From Sphingomonas faeni (GTDB lineage Bacteria; Pseudomonadota; Alphaproteobacteria; Sphingomonadales; Sphingomonadaceae), in the NCBI RefSeq assembly GCF_003053745.1, contig NZ_QAYE01000007.1:1-64000 (forward strand): a stretch of 64,000 bases of DNA, read 5' to 3'. Position numbers and translations under genes: made by a program. A model generated the notes under the pieces. The model searched no databases. It had not been told where the DNA came from and was given only the letters and a program-made list of their open reading frames with translations. This document shows positions 8,374-19,053 of this stretch, piece by piece. Positions within the stretch are counted from its first letter, which is position 1. Each line of letters begins with the position of its first letter.

Positions 8374-9150
8374 TCAGCGCGCCAGAAAGTCCGCGATCGC
8401 TTGGCCGAGTTCGGGCTTCACCACCGCGCTCATATGACCGCCCGGAGTCTCGACATACGTCCCGTTCGGCAATGCTGCCGCCAGATCCGGTGCCGAACCA
8501 TTATCCTGATCCTCGCCGCCGCACACGACCAAAGTCGGCTGCTGGATAGCCTTCACCGACTCCAGCGGCGTGTCGACGAACGTCTCTAGGATACCCAGCA
8601 ACGCGACCGGATCGCCGCCCGTCGTCTTCAGGAACGCCTCCGCCAGCCACTCCGGCGTACCCTGCACATGCTGCCCCAGCTTGGTCAGGATATTCCGGAA
8701 ATGTCCGGCCCGGCGTGACGTCTGGGTGAGCCCTTCGAGACCCATCCCCGAAAAGATCACGCGCCGCGGCGTCGCGCCGGTCGCCAGCATCCGCGAGGTC
8801 GTCCGCGCGCCCAGCGAGTAGCCGCCAAGATCATAGTCCGTCAGCCCGAGGTGCGCGACCAGCGCGTGGCCGTCCTGCGTCAGCGCGTCCGCCGGATACG
8901 CCTCGAGCCCGTGCGGCTTCCCGCTTTCGCCGTGCGCGCGCAGGTCCGGCATGATCACGCGGAAGCCCTTGGCGGCAATCTTCGCGGCGTGGCCGTAGCG
9001 GATCCAGTTGGTCTTCGCGTCGGAGAAATAGCCGTGGATCAGCACCACCGGCCGCCCCTCGCCTACTTCACGCCACGCCAGCCGCGTGCCGTCGAAGCTC
9101 TCGAAAAACTGCGTGTCGCTCGGGGTACTGGCCACGGTCACATCCTGCAT
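8374..9150 (-). CDS. Alpha/beta fold hydrolase
   Basis: A 258-residue single-domain alpha/beta hydrolase without a signal peptide, so cytosolic. The oxyanion-hole motif is 'VVLIHGYFSD' (about residues 35-44), the nucleophile elbow is 'GGYSLGAR' (Ser in GYSLG), the acid is probably the Asp of 'VVCGGEDQDNG', and the catalytic His is in 'ETPGGHMSAV'. 'MPDLRAHGESGKP' is typical of the esterase/epoxide hydrolase/haloperoxidase branch. The substrate cannot be told from sequence. It is monocistronic, between the M2 peptidase and the adhesin on the same strand. Confidence 0.9.
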   Translation of the reverse strand: MQDVTVASTPSDTQFFESFDGTRLAWREVGEGRPVVLIHGYFSDAKTNWIRYGHAAKIAAKGFRVIMPDLRAHGESGKPHGLEAYPADALTQDGHALVAHLGLTDYDLGGYSLGARTTSRMLATGATPRRVIFSGMGLEGLTQTSRRAGHFRNILTKLGQHVQGTPEWLAEAFLKTTGGDPVALLGILETFVDTPLESVKAIQQPTLVVCGGEDQDNGSAPDLAAALPNGTYVETPGGHMSAVVKPELGQAIADFLAR

Positions 9151-9247
9151 TGGTTCGCCGCCAAGTCGTAGCCGCCGCCGCCCAAGTCAACCCGCGCCCT
9201 CGTCTTCCCTGGCCTCCAACGTCGAGCGACCCTTAGCCCCAAACGAA

Positions 9248-9273
9248 AACGGGCGGCCCGAAGGCCGCCCGTT
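9248..9273 (-). terminator. Rho-independent terminator of the adhesin gene
   Basis: Perfect 11-bp stem AACGGGCGGCC/GGCCGCCCGTT with a CGAA loop. On the minus strand it is followed by TTCGTTT, a U-rich tail. It lies 20 bp after the stop codon of the trimeric autotransporter. Confidence 0.88.
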
Positions 9274-9293
9274 CCCAACTTCCAAAGACAGGA

Positions 9294-12200
9294 TCAGAAC
9301 TGATACCCGATCCCGCCCGATGCACCGGCACGGCCCTGCGAGTCATAGGTGCCGCTCAGCTTGACGACCGTGTGGCCATCGCTGAACGCCTTCGACATCC
9401 CGACCGCGACCGCCGACTGGCCGGCATAGGTGCCGCCACCCATCGCGATCATCCCCTTGCCCGCTTCGTACGCCTGCGGGAGTCCGGCTGCTGCCAGCGC
9501 GTTGGAGGTCCCGGCGAAGCTGTCCCGGCGGAGGTTCCGCAGATCGAAGTCGAGCGCCGCGATCCGTCCGTCGGTATAGGCGTTCGCCTGCGTCACCGCG
9601 GAGTTGATGCCCGAGTTCAGCTGCCCGACGTTGACCGCGTCGGTGGTCGACACGCCTGCCGCGACGTTGCTCAGAACGGTCGCCTGGCCGCCTGCGTTGA
9701 ACGTCACGTTGGTACGCGAAGGACCGTATTGCACCGAGTTGCTGCCCAGCGCGAGCGCACTGTTCGCGGTGCCCTGTGCCGTCGCGACCGCCTGGTTGGT
9801 GGTGTAGAGCTGCCCACCGTTCACTGCTTCGGCGGACCCCGCCGCGACATTACCGGCGGCGACGTTGGCGATCGTTACCGGCGCCGCGGCATTGCCGCCC
9901 GCCAGCGTCACGGTGTTGGTCCGCGCACCGTTGGCATCGGTGTTGTACGACACCGCGTTCACCGCCGTCAGCGCCAGGGCATAGACCTGCCCGCCATTGA
10001 CCGCGTCGGTCGAACCCGCCGCGATCGAGCCGCCCGCGACGTTGTGCAGGCCGACGGGGCCAGCCGCCGCACCGACCAGCGTCAGGTCGTTGGTCTTCGT
10101 GCCGCCGTTCGGCGTGGTGGCGCTGCCGGGGTTCGAGTATTGCACCGGCCCGGTCGCACCGTTGCTGATCTGGTTGCCCAGGTTGGTGATCGCGGTCGTA
10201 TTGTTCGCCACCTGCGTGTTGGTCGCCGCAAGCTGCGCGCCGTTGACCGCGTCGGTCGACCCGGCGGCAACGTTGCCCGCCGCGACGTTGGTGATGACCG
10301 TCCCGCCGGCACCGCCGAGCGTGATCGAGTTCTTCGTGCCGTTGTCGTACTGGACGGTGGTGGTGCCCAGGGCCGCGACCTGCGCCGCGACGCCTGCGAC
10401 CTGGCCGACATTGGCGGCATCCGTTGCTGCCGTGCCTGCCGCGACGTTGGTGATCTGGCGAGCGCCACCGGCCGACCCGACCGACACTTCGCCGACCGAG
10501 TTCTGCAGGCCGGCGAGCCCGAGCGCAGCATAGCCGAGCGTCCCGCCACGCAGTGCCGAGGATCCGGTGCCGATCGCGACACTGTTGTTCGCGGTCGCTT
10601 TCGCTTCCGGCCCGATCGCGATGCTGTCGGTGCCCGTCACGACACTGTCGCCGCGGGTCGAGAGGACCCGGAAATACCGGATGCCCGCGCCGCCGTTGAT
10701 CGCACCATCGACCGCGTCGAAGACCGACTGGACGTTGCCATATTGGACCCCGCCGAACCCGATCGAAGCGAGCACGCGGTTGGTTGCCGCGTCGTAGCTC
10801 GACAGGCCGCCCAGACCCGCCGCGACGCTGGTGCCGAGCCCGACGAGCTGCCCGCCGTTGACCGCTTCGGTCGACGCTGCCGCTAGCGTTCCCGCCGCGA
10901 CGTTGCCGAGCACGACCGGCGCGTTGCCTGCCCCACCGAACGTCACGCGCGTCCGGGTCGGATCGTCATACTGCACCGACAGCGCGGCGAGGTTGCCGAC
11001 CTGCCCTGAGACGGTTGCCAGCTGGCCGCCGTTGACCGCATCGGTCGAGCCGGCCGCAACCACGCCGTTGCCGACATTGTGCAAGGCGACGGCACCAGCG
11101 GCACCTCCGACGAGCGTCACGTCGTTCGACGGTACGCCGCCGTTCGGCGTGGTCGGTGCACCCGCGCTCGAATATTGAAGCGCACCGATCGCGCCATTCG
11201 CGATACTGGTCGTCAGGTTGGTGACGTTGGTGTTGGTCGCGAACAGCTGGCTGCCGTTGACCGCCTCGGTCGAGGTCGCGCCGAGCGTGCCTGCCGCGAC
11301 ATTGCCGATCACGACGGGCGCTGCACCCGTACCGACGCCGCCAAGCGTGATCCGCGAGCGGCCGACATCATCATACTGGACCGCGAGTGCCGACAGGCCG
11401 CTGACCTGCCCGGAGACACTGGCGAGCTGACCACCGTTGACCGCGTCGGTCGATCCCGCCGCGACATTGCCATTCGCGACATTGTGCAATCCGACCGGGC
11501 CAGCCGCCGCACCGACCAGCGCGACGTCGTTGCTCGGCACGCCGCCGTTGGGCGTGGTCGGCGTCGCGGCGTTGGAATATTGCACCGCACCGATCCCGCC
11601 ATTGGCGATGTTGGTCGTGAGGTTGGTCAGCGCCGTGTTGGTGTTGGTTACGTTGGCGTTGGTGGTGAACAGCTGGCTGCCGTTTACCGCCTCGAGCGAG
11701 GTTGCGCCCAGCGTTCCCGCCGCGACGTTGCCGAGCACCACGGGTGCAGCACCAGCCCCGCCGAAGGTCACACGAGAGCGGCTGAGGTCGTCATACTGGA
11801 CCGCCAAACCGTTCAGCGTGCCGACCTGCCCCGAGACCAGGGCAAGCTGACCGCCATTGACCGCGTCGGTCGAACCTACCGCGACCGCGCCATCGGCGAC
11901 ATTGTGCAGCGCGACCGCGCCGGCGGCACCGCCCACCAGCGTGGCGTCGTTCGTCGGTACGCCACCGTTCGGCGTGGTCGGGGCACCTGCGCTGGAATAT
12001 TGCAGCGCACCGATCGCGCCATTGGCGATGTTCGTCGTCAGGTTGGTAACGTTGGTGTTGGTCGCGAACAGCTGGCTGCCGTTGACCGCGTCGGTGGAGG
12101 TCGCGCCGAGCGCACCTGCAGCGACGTTGCCGAGCCCGACCGGTGCCGCACCGACGCCGCCCAGGGTCACGCGGGCGCGGGTCGCATCGTCATACTGGAC

Positions 12201-13967
12201 CGCCAGAGTGTTGAGCGTGCCGACCTGATCGACGACCGTCGACAGCTGACCGCCGTTGACGGCATCGGTCGATCCCGTTGCGACGACGCCCGTGGCGACA
12301 TTGTGCAGCCCGACCGGCCCTGCAGCCGCACCGACCAGCGCGACGTCGTTGCTCGGCACGCCGCCATTCGGCACGGTCGGCGTCGCGGCGTTCGAATACT
12401 GGACGGCGCCGATGCCGCCATTGCTGATGTTGGTGGTCAGGTTGGTCAGCGCCGTGTTGGTGTTGGTGACGTTGGTATTCGTCGCGAACAGCTGGCTGCC
12501 GTTGACCGCCTCGGTCGAGGTCGCACCGAGCGTGCCGGCGGCGACGTTGGTCAGCGCGACAGGCGCTGCGCCAGTCCCGACACCGCCCAATGTCGCCCGC
12601 GTCCGCGTCGCGTCGTCATACTGGACGGCGAGCCCGGCCAGCGCGCCGACCTGATCCGTCACGGTCGACAATTGTCCGCCGTTGACCGCATCGGTCGATC
12701 CGGCGGTAACGACGCCATTGGCGACATTGTGCAGCCCGACCGGGCCCGCCGCGACACCGACCAGCGCAGCGTCGTTGGAGGGAACGCCGCCATTCGGAAC
12801 GGTCGGCGTCGCGGCGTTGGAATATTGCAGCGCGCCGATCGCGCCGTTGCTGATGTTGGTCGTCAAGTTCGTGACGTTGGTGTTGGTCGCGAACAGCTGG
12901 CTGCCGTTGACCGCCTCGGTCGAGGTCGCGCCCAGCGCACCCGGCGCAACGTTGGCGAGCGTTGTCCCGGCGGCACCCGTCAGCGTCACGTGATCGTGCG
13001 CCGCGCCGTCGTACAGCACGGTATTGGCCGCGACGGTGCCGATCTGTGCCTGGACACCCGCGAGCTGCCCGACATTGACCGCGTCGGTCGCGGCGACGCC
13101 GGCCGCGACGTTGGTGATCTGGCGTTCGCCGCCGACCGTGCCGACCGAGACTTCACCCGCCGAATTCTGCAGCGCAGCGAGCCCGATCGCGGCGTATCCC
13201 GCCTGCGGGCCGCGCGCGGCGAGGCTGCCGGCACCCAGCGCGACGCCGTTCGCACCGGTTGCACTCGCCCCCCTGCCCAGCGCAACCGCGCCGGTCGCGT
13301 TCGCGCCGACGGTCGCATCGGTGCCGAGCGCGATCGAGCCGAGCGCAGTCGCATTGGTCAGCGCCCTGTTGCCGAATGCGATCGAGTTCGCCTCGCCTGC
13401 AAACGCTTCGGCGCCGGTCGCGCCGAGTCCGGTGATCCGATTGCCGCCAATCGCGATGCCGGCCGGCGTCCGCAACGAGAAGCTGTCCGCCTGCGTATCG
13501 CAGCGATCCGCCGGTCCGACGAGCTGTCCGTTGACGTTGAGCACCTGCAAGGTGATGTTGTTGCCCGCCGCAGCATTCGTCAAAAGCGCGGATGCGTTGA
13601 TGGTGAGCGTCGGCAAGCCCACCAGCGGCAACAACCCGTTGACGGCCCCGGTGATCGGGTTGACGGTGTTTTCGATCGGCGTGACGATGCCGTTGACCAC
13701 CGGCGTCAGGATATCCGTGACGACCGACCGCGGCAGGCTGACGCCCGAGCATGCCCCGACGATGTTGGGTGGCGGAGCGATCTGCGCCGACGCCGACTGC
13801 GCCGCGAACAGCGACGTGGTCGCCAGCCCGATCAACGACGCGCCATCGCGCAGGCGGCGCAGCGAGCGGGTAAAGGTCGGCGACTTTGCAGGATGCGATC
13901 CGAGCGTCTTTGCGCCAGTCGGCGTCACGGTGTCTCGATTCTGCGGGCGAACAAACGCGTTGGACAT
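9294..13967 (-). CDS. Trimeric autotransporter adhesin (YadA-like)
   Basis: A surface adhesin of about 1557 residues that trimerises and anchors itself in the outer membrane. The start at 13967 ([10 protein letters not shown]) has GGAGG 7 nt upstream; the ATG at 14015 would add 16 residues. An extended signal peptide ends about residue 61 ([10 protein letters not shown]). YadA head repeats follow ('[21 protein letters not shown]') with necks ('[19 protein letters not shown]'), then about five stalk units of 133-142 residues, each with 'VQYDD..R.R.T.GG', '[17 protein letters not shown]' and '[11 protein letters not shown]'. A second head ('[19 protein letters not shown]') precedes the C-terminal anchor of about 95 residues ending '...SGGIGYQF'. 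It is monocistronic, with a terminator and an AT-rich upstream region. Confidence 0.95.
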   Translation of the reverse strand: MSNAFVRPQNRDTVTPTGAKTLGSHPAKSPTFTRSLRRLRDGASLIGLATTSLFAAQSASAQIAPPPNIVGACSGVSLPRSVVTDILTPVVNGIVTPIENTVNPITGAVNGLLPLVGLPTLTINASALLTNAAAGNNITLQVLNVNGQLVGPADRCDTQADSFSLRTPAGIAIGGNRITGLGATGAEAFAGEANSIAFGNRALTNATALGSIALGTDATVGANATGAVALGRGASATGANGVALGAGSLAARGPQAGYAAIGLAALQNSAGEVSVGTVGGERQITNVAAGVAATDAVNVGQLAGVQAQIGTVAANTVLYDGAAHDHVTLTGAAGTTLANVAPGALGATSTEAVNGSQLFATNTNVTNLTTNISNGAIGALQYSNAATPTVPNGGVPSNDAALVGVAAGPVGLHNVANGVVTAGSTDAVNGGQLSTVTDQVGALAGLAVQYDDATRTRATLGGVGTGAAPVALTNVAAGTLGATSTEAVNGSQLFATNTNVTNTNTALTNLTTNISNGGIGAVQYSNAATPTVPNGGVPSNDVALVGAAAGPVGLHNVATGVVATGSTDAVNGGQLSTVVDQVGTLNTLAVQYDDATRARVTLGGVGAAPVGLGNVAAGALGATSTDAVNGSQLFATNTNVTNLTTNIANGAIGALQYSSAGAPTTPNGGVPTNDATLVGGAAGAVALHNVADGAVAVGSTDAVNGGQLALVSGQVGTLNGLAVQYDDLSRSRVTFGGAGAAPVVLGNVAAGTLGATSLEAVNGSQLFTTNANVTNTNTALTNLTTNIANGGIGAVQYSNAATPTTPNGGVPSNDVALVGAAAGPVGLHNVANGNVAAGSTDAVNGGQLASVSGQVSGLSALAVQYDDVGRSRITLGGVGTGAAPVVIGNVAAGTLGATSTEAVNGSQLFATNTNVTNLTTSIANGAIGALQYSSAGAPTTPNGGVPSNDVTLVGGAAGAVALHNVGNGVVAAGSTDAVNGGQLATVSGQVGNLAALSVQYDDPTRTRVTFGGAGNAPVVLGNVAAGTLAAASTEAVNGGQLVGLGTSVAAGLGGLSSYDAATNRVLASIGFGGVQYGNVQSVFDAVDGAINGGAGIRYFRVLSTRGDSVVTGTDSIAIGPEAKATANNSVAIGTGSSALRGGTLGYAALGLAGLQNSVGEVSVGSAGGARQITNVAAGTAATDAANVGQVAGVAAQVAALGTTTVQYDNGTKNSITLGGAGGTVITNVAAGNVAAGSTDAVNGAQLAATNTQVANNTTAITNLGNQISNGATGPVQYSNPGSATTPNGGTKTNDLTLVGAAAGPVGLHNVAGGSIAAGSTDAVNGGQVYALALTAVNAVSYNTDANGARTNTVTLAGGNAAAPVTIANVAAGNVAAGSAEAVNGGQLYTTNQAVATAQGTANSALALGSNSVQYGPSRTNVTFNAGGQATVLSNVAAGVSTTDAVNVGQLNSGINSAVTQANAYTDGRIAALDFDLRNLRRDSFAGTSNALAAAGLPQAYEAGKGMIAMGGGTYAGQSAVAVGMSKAFSDGHTVVKLSGTYDSQGRAGASGGIGYQF
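10845..12905 (-). repeat. About five tandem long repeats inside the adhesin gene
   Basis: The block CAGCTGGCTGCCGTTGACCG (encoding VNGSQL) recurs at 11244, 11670, 12069, 12489 and 12894, giving unit lengths of 426, 399, 420 and 405 bp; a related block near 10845 closes a fifth unit. The length differences are made only of a 21-bp insertion (7 residues, NTNTALT-like) and a 6-bp insertion (TG in GVGTGAAP). All units keep the reading frame. Confidence 0.88.
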
Positions 13968-14344
13968 CAAACAACCTCCACTGACGACTGCAACAGCAGC
14001 CCTGACTTTCCGCATCGTCGAACTCTAGATTCGACTATCGGAACGGGAGGATGTTCACCCTTGTAATACTAACAGTTTGTTACCGTAATAAAATAATACT
14101 AAATGTGGAACAGGCAACGCAATCTGTCGTTATTCAACACAACTTAAACTCAGATTGGCCAAGTTATAAACCCGTTTTTGTTTTAGATTTTGCGGCCACT
14201 CTCGAACCACTTGCTAATCCGACCCTTTCTATCGTTAATGAGCGCACCCAAACTGGTCGCTATCCCATTCGACCATCAAATTTAGCTCAATTTGGTTCGA
14301 TCGATGCGTTTCGCCGCTCGCGCTCGTCGTCCGGCGCGAATCGC
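13968..14344. other. AT-rich promoter region between adhesin and asd, no gene
   Basis: From about 14045 to 14290 the DNA is strikingly AT-rich for this chromosome, with the octamer TAATACTA present twice (near 14065 and 14093). It lies upstream of the adhesin on the minus strand and downstream of asd, so it most likely holds the adhesin promoter and regulatory sites. A plus-strand reading frame from 14051 crosses it but runs into the terminator and asd, and is not gene-like. Confidence 0.55.
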
Positions 14345-14380
14345 AAAACCGCGCCGTCACACGGGGTGACGACGCGGTTT
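14345..14380 (-). terminator. Rho-independent terminator of asd
   Basis: Stem AAACCGCG/CGCGGTTT plus inner CGTCAC/GTGACG, with a short loop. On the minus strand it ends GCGGTTTTGCG. It lies about 46 bp beyond the asd stop codon. Confidence 0.8.
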
Positions 14381-14426
14381 CGATCGGTCGTTTGGAGCGC
14401 CTTGGAGGCGCGATGGCCCCGCCGGA

Positions 14427-15452
<1,026 letters not shown>

Positions 15453-15580
15453 GTCTTAACTCCGATTGGACTTAGGGCGGGCAGTACCGTCGTTGCGCGG
15501 CGAGGTCCAACGGCTTTCGACTTGTTGCGTGGATAGGGGGAGTTGGGGGGGTAGCCGAGGGCGAGCGTTACACTCACTTC

Positions 15581-15639
15581 CTTGTTCTCCCGCGAAGGCG
15601 GGAGCCCACTCTGGGCCCCCGCCTTCGCGGGGGAACAAG
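15581..15639. repeat. Intergenic inverted repeat, family C
   Basis: CTTGTTCTCCCGCGAAGGCG (continuing GGAGCCCA) pairs with GGGCCCCCGCCTTCGCGGGGGAACAAG ending at 15639. The loop is only a few bases. It lies upstream of asd, 28 bp before a family B unit. Confidence 0.9.
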
Positions 15640-15666
15640 CTTCTTTCCGTTCCAATCCAATAGTAG

Positions 15667-15774
15667 CACCACCCCGGCGGAGGCCGGGGCCCAATTGGAA
15701 AGGTCGCAGTAACAGGGGACCGCGCTCCGTTAGCAACGTTCCCCAATTGGGCCCCGGCCTCCGCCGGGGTGGTG
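15667..15774. repeat. Intergenic inverted repeat, family B
   Basis: Left arm CACCACCCCGGCGGAGGCCG (continuing GGGCCCAATTGG) and the complementary right arm ending at 15774. The loop contains AAAGGTCGCAGTAAC and GTTAGCAACGTT, shared with other family B copies. The repeat sits between the 3' end of mgtC and the upstream side of asd. Confidence 0.92.
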
Positions 15775-15810
15775 GCTGGGGAAGGTGCACAGCTAGATCA
15801 GTCCCACCCC

Positions 15811-16527
15811 TCAATCATGCGTCCGCGCCTGCCACGTCGCATGCTCGATCCCGTGCACCTTCGCCAGGTGATCCGTGATCGCATCCAACTCCTCCGCCGG
15901 CACGTTCGTCGCCACCAGCGTAGCCGCAATCTCCACCCGGTCCTCGCCGCGCTCAGTCACGTCCAGCTCCGCCACCTGCAACTGAGCAGCCTCCAGATGC
16001 TCGACCACCAGATCGCCGATCGGCCCCGCATCCCCCGCCGCCGCCGTCACCATCACGCTATAGGTGGCCTCGATCGTCCGCCCCTCGGTCGGGATCCGGT
16101 TGATCCCGTCGACCAGCGGCCGCAGCGCGGTGTTCGCCAGCAGCACCACGAAGGTGAGCAACCCAGCCTCCGCGATCATGTCGCTGCCCGCGCACGATCC
16201 CACCGCCGCCGAGCACCACAAGGTCGCCGCGGTGTTCAGCCCGCGGACGTTCATCCCCTCCTTCATGATCACGCCCGCGCCGAGGAAGCCGATCCCCGAC
16301 ACGACATAGGCAATGATCCGGATCGACTCGACGTCGCCGCCCAGCCGCTGCCCGAGATCGACGAACGCCGCCGACCCGAGCGCGACCAGCGTGTTCGTCC
16401 GCAACCCCGCGGTCCGCTGGCGGTATTGCCGCTCCGCCCCGATCAGCGTCCCGAACACGAACGCGGCGATATAGCTCACCACCGTGTCGAGGAACGGCCA
16501 CAGGTGAAACGTCTCGACGAACCGCAC
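15811..16527 (-). CDS. MgtC/SapB family membrane protein
   Basis: A 238-residue inner-membrane protein. The MgtC core occupies residues 1-145 with about four or five hydrophobic segments and the family signature 'FGTLIGAERQYRQRTAGLRTNTLVALGSAAF', 'GFLGAGVIMKEG..VRGLNTAATLW'. A soluble C-terminal ACT-like region follows ('EATYSVMVTAA' to the end). MgtC proteins affect adaptation to low Mg2+ and modulate F-ATP synthase or virulence in some bacteria; the role here is unknown. The start is GTG at 16527, only 5 bp after the stop of the DPP IV gene, so the two are probably co-transcribed and translationally coupled. Confidence 0.9.
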   Translation of the reverse strand: MRFVETFHLWPFLDTVVSYIAAFVFGTLIGAERQYRQRTAGLRTNTLVALGSAAFVDLGQRLGGDVESIRIIAYVVSGIGFLGAGVIMKEGMNVRGLNTAATLWCSAAVGSCAGSDMIAEAGLLTFVVLLANTALRPLVDGINRIPTEGRTIEATYSVMVTAAAGDAGPIGDLVVEHLEAAQLQVAELDVTERGEDRVEIAATLVATNVPAEELDAITDHLAKVHGIEHATWQARTHD

Positions 16528-16532
16528 CGGCT

Positions 16533-18845
16533 TTACTTCACCGGCGCCGCAGCCGCCTCGGGCACCGGCTTGTCCTTCACCGTCCGGTCGAGGAAGTTCA
16601 GGATCGTCCCCCAGACATGCTCGCTGATCCCCGGCCCCGCCACGCGGTGCGTGTAGCCGGGGTAGAACATCATCTCGAACGGCGTCGCGGTCGCCTGCAT
16701 CCGCGCGGCCACCTTGGTCGAGTTGTCGAGGAACACGTTGTCGTCCGCCATGCCGTGGATCAGCAGCAACGGATCGACGATCCGGTTCGCCTCCTCTACC
16801 GCCGCCGACGTCGCATAGCTCGCCGGGTCCTTCGCCGGATCGCCCAGATAGCGCTCGGTATAATGCGTGTCGTAAAGCTGCCAGTCGGTGACCGGCGCGC
16901 CGGAAACAGCGGCCGCATACACGCCCGGCGTCTTCTCCAGCATCTTCAGCGACATATAGCCGCCATACGACCAGCCATAGGTCGCGATCTTGCTCGGTTC
17001 GACGAACGGCAGCGACTTCAGGTAATTCGCACCCGACAGCTGGTCCTCGACCTCGACCGTGCCCATCGCATGATAGATCTGGTCCTCGAACGCCTTGCCG
17101 CGGTTATACGAGCCACGATTGTCGATCTTGAAGTAGATCCAGCCGCGATCGACCAGATATTGCGGCAATCCGCCCTGCCACCCGCGCGTGACCTGCTGGC
17201 CGGTGCCGGGGCCGCCGTAATGTTCGAAGAACACCGGGTATTTCTTGCCGGGCTCCAGCGGCGGCGTGATCATCTCGTAATGGAGCGTCATGCCGTTCTT
17301 GGCTTTCAGTGTCCCGAACTTGGTCTCCTGATGGCTGGCGAGATACGGATAGTAGGGATGCCCCTCGACCACCGCATTCTCGTTGATCCACGAGAGCCGC
17401 TTGCCGGTCGCATCTGCCAGATACACCTGCGTCGGCTGCTTCGGGTTCGAGCGCGAGATGATGAACCGGCTTGCCGCCGCATCCATCGTCGCGCTGTTCC
17501 ACCAGCCCGCTTCGGTCAGCTTGGTGATCGCATTCGGCTTGGCGACGTCGACCGAATATAGCTGCTGCTCGAGCACGTCGTCCTTGTTGCCGAGGAAGAA
17601 CAGACGTCCCTTAGTCTCGTCAACGCCGACGAGATCGGTGACGACCCAGTCGCCCTTGGTGAGCTGCGTCCACTTGCCCGATGCGAACCGGTAGAGCTGG
17701 CCGTAGCCGCTCCGCTCCGACCGCCAGATCAGGCTGCCGTCCTTGAGCACGTGATACGCATCGGACAGGTTGAGCCAGCTCTTCACGCCCGACTTCTCGG
17801 TGAACAGCACCGTCGACTTGCCCGTCGCCGGATCGACGCGGAGCATCTCCAGCAGCTTCTGGTCACGGCTCTGGCGCTGCACCAGCAGCATCCGGCCATC
17901 CGGCGTCCAGTCGACGCGGGCGAGATAGATGTCGGGGTTGGTGCCAAGATCGACCTTCACCTGCCCCGAGCCATCCGGCTTCATGATGTACAGGTCGACC
18001 AGCACGTTCGGCGTACCGGCGGCCGGATAGCGCTGCTCATAAACTTTGGTGCCGGTCGCGCCGATCGACGCGCGCGTAGCTGTGTGGACCGGCGCCTCGT
18101 CGAACCGCTCGACCGCGACATATTGCTCTTCGGGCGACCACCAATAGCCGGTGCGGCGATCCATTTCCTCCTGCGCGACGAACTCCGCCTCGCCGAAATG
18201 GACCGTGCCGCCGCCGCCGGTCGTCACCGCGCGCGCGTCGCCGCCGGCGAGCGGCTGCACGAAGACGTTCTGGTCGCGCACGAACGAGACGAAGCTCCCC
18301 TTGGGGCTGACCACCGGGTTCAGCTCGCCGCCGGGCGTATTGGTCAGCCGCTTCACCTTGCCGTCAAGCCCGGCGAGATACAGGTCGCCGTCGAGTGGCA
18401 CGAGGATCGACTTGCCGTCGGGCGCCCAGTCATACGCGACGATGCCCTTCTGGCCGCCGATCCGCGCCCGCTCGCGCTGCATCTTCTCGGCCTCGGTCAG
18501 TTCGGCGCCGCTGCCGACGGTCTTCGAATCGACCAGCATCCGCGCCTGCCCCGTCGCGGTATCGACCGCCCATAGATCGAAGCGCTCCTTCTCGTCGTCG
18601 CGGTTGCGCAAGCTCGTCAGCAACGTCCCGTCGGGCGACAGGCGGACCGCTTTCGGCTGCGATCCCGACAGGTCCGGATTGCCGAACACGCACGCCATCG
18701 TCAGGTCGCCGGGCTTGGCGGCTTCGACCGGACGTATCGGTGCAGGGGCGGGTGCAGCGGGGGCAGCCGGCGGCGTGACCTGATCAGCGGCCATCGCGGC
18801 GGTTCCGACCGAAGCAAGTGCAAGCCCGAGCAACCATGTGCGCAT
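16533..18845 (-). CDS. S9 family peptidase, dipeptidyl peptidase IV type
   Basis: A 770-residue secreted serine peptidase predicted to release X-Pro or X-Ala dipeptides in the periplasm. The signal peptide is MRTWLLGLALASVGTAAMA. A DPP IV N-terminal beta-propeller covers roughly residues 100-520 ('GYWWSPEEQYVAVERFDE', 'YDWAPDGKSIL'). The catalytic domain follows: nucleophile in 'YGWSYGGYMSLKML' (near residue 625), Asp in 'LLIHGMADDNV' and His in 'YPGYTHRVAG'. The C-terminus ends in an Ala/Pro tail. It heads a two-gene unit with mgtC. Confidence 0.94.
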   Translation of the reverse strand: MRTWLLGLALASVGTAAMAADQVTPPAAPAAPAPAPIRPVEAAKPGDLTMACVFGNPDLSGSQPKAVRLSPDGTLLTSLRNRDDEKERFDLWAVDTATGQARMLVDSKTVGSGAELTEAEKMQRERARIGGQKGIVAYDWAPDGKSILVPLDGDLYLAGLDGKVKRLTNTPGGELNPVVSPKGSFVSFVRDQNVFVQPLAGGDARAVTTGGGGTVHFGEAEFVAQEEMDRRTGYWWSPEEQYVAVERFDEAPVHTATRASIGATGTKVYEQRYPAAGTPNVLVDLYIMKPDGSGQVKVDLGTNPDIYLARVDWTPDGRMLLVQRQSRDQKLLEMLRVDPATGKSTVLFTEKSGVKSWLNLSDAYHVLKDGSLIWRSERSGYGQLYRFASGKWTQLTKGDWVVTDLVGVDETKGRLFFLGNKDDVLEQQLYSVDVAKPNAITKLTEAGWWNSATMDAAASRFIISRSNPKQPTQVYLADATGKRLSWINENAVVEGHPYYPYLASHQETKFGTLKAKNGMTLHYEMITPPLEPGKKYPVFFEHYGGPGTGQQVTRGWQGGLPQYLVDRGWIYFKIDNRGSYNRGKAFEDQIYHAMGTVEVEDQLSGANYLKSLPFVEPSKIATYGWSYGGYMSLKMLEKTPGVYAAAVSGAPVTDWQLYDTHYTERYLGDPAKDPASYATSAAVEEANRIVDPLLLIHGMADDNVFLDNSTKVAARMQATATPFEMMFYPGYTHRVAGPGISEHVWGTILNFLDRTVKDKPVPEAAAAPVK

Positions 18846-19053
18846 CCTGTAGTCTCCGTGGGATCATCCCGCCGGATACCGCCCGACGGACCCGAAAATC
18901 TTCGGTCGCGCGTTATCGCGGCGGCACGGCCCGTCGTAAAGGGCACATCGTGAGGCCGAGCGAACCGAAACGACTCCGACGCGCATCATCGTCATTTCCC
19001 TCCAACACGGCATAATGAACGCTCCGTAAACTCCGTCTTTACGTCCTTCGTTT

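Noticed and set aside
10845..12905. Regularly spaced repeats suggestive of an array such as CRISPR
   Set aside because: Units are about 400-426 bp, in frame, and encode adhesin stalk modules; there are no short identical repeats with unique spacers and no cas genes.
9372..14066. Very long plus-strand reading frames opposite the adhesin (504 and 995 codons)
   Set aside because: They are antisense shadows of a repetitive, GC-rich gene; their translation is Arg/Asp/Gly-rich and periodic with the adhesin repeats, with no known domain. The minus-strand protein has a signal peptide, heads, necks and a YadA anchor.
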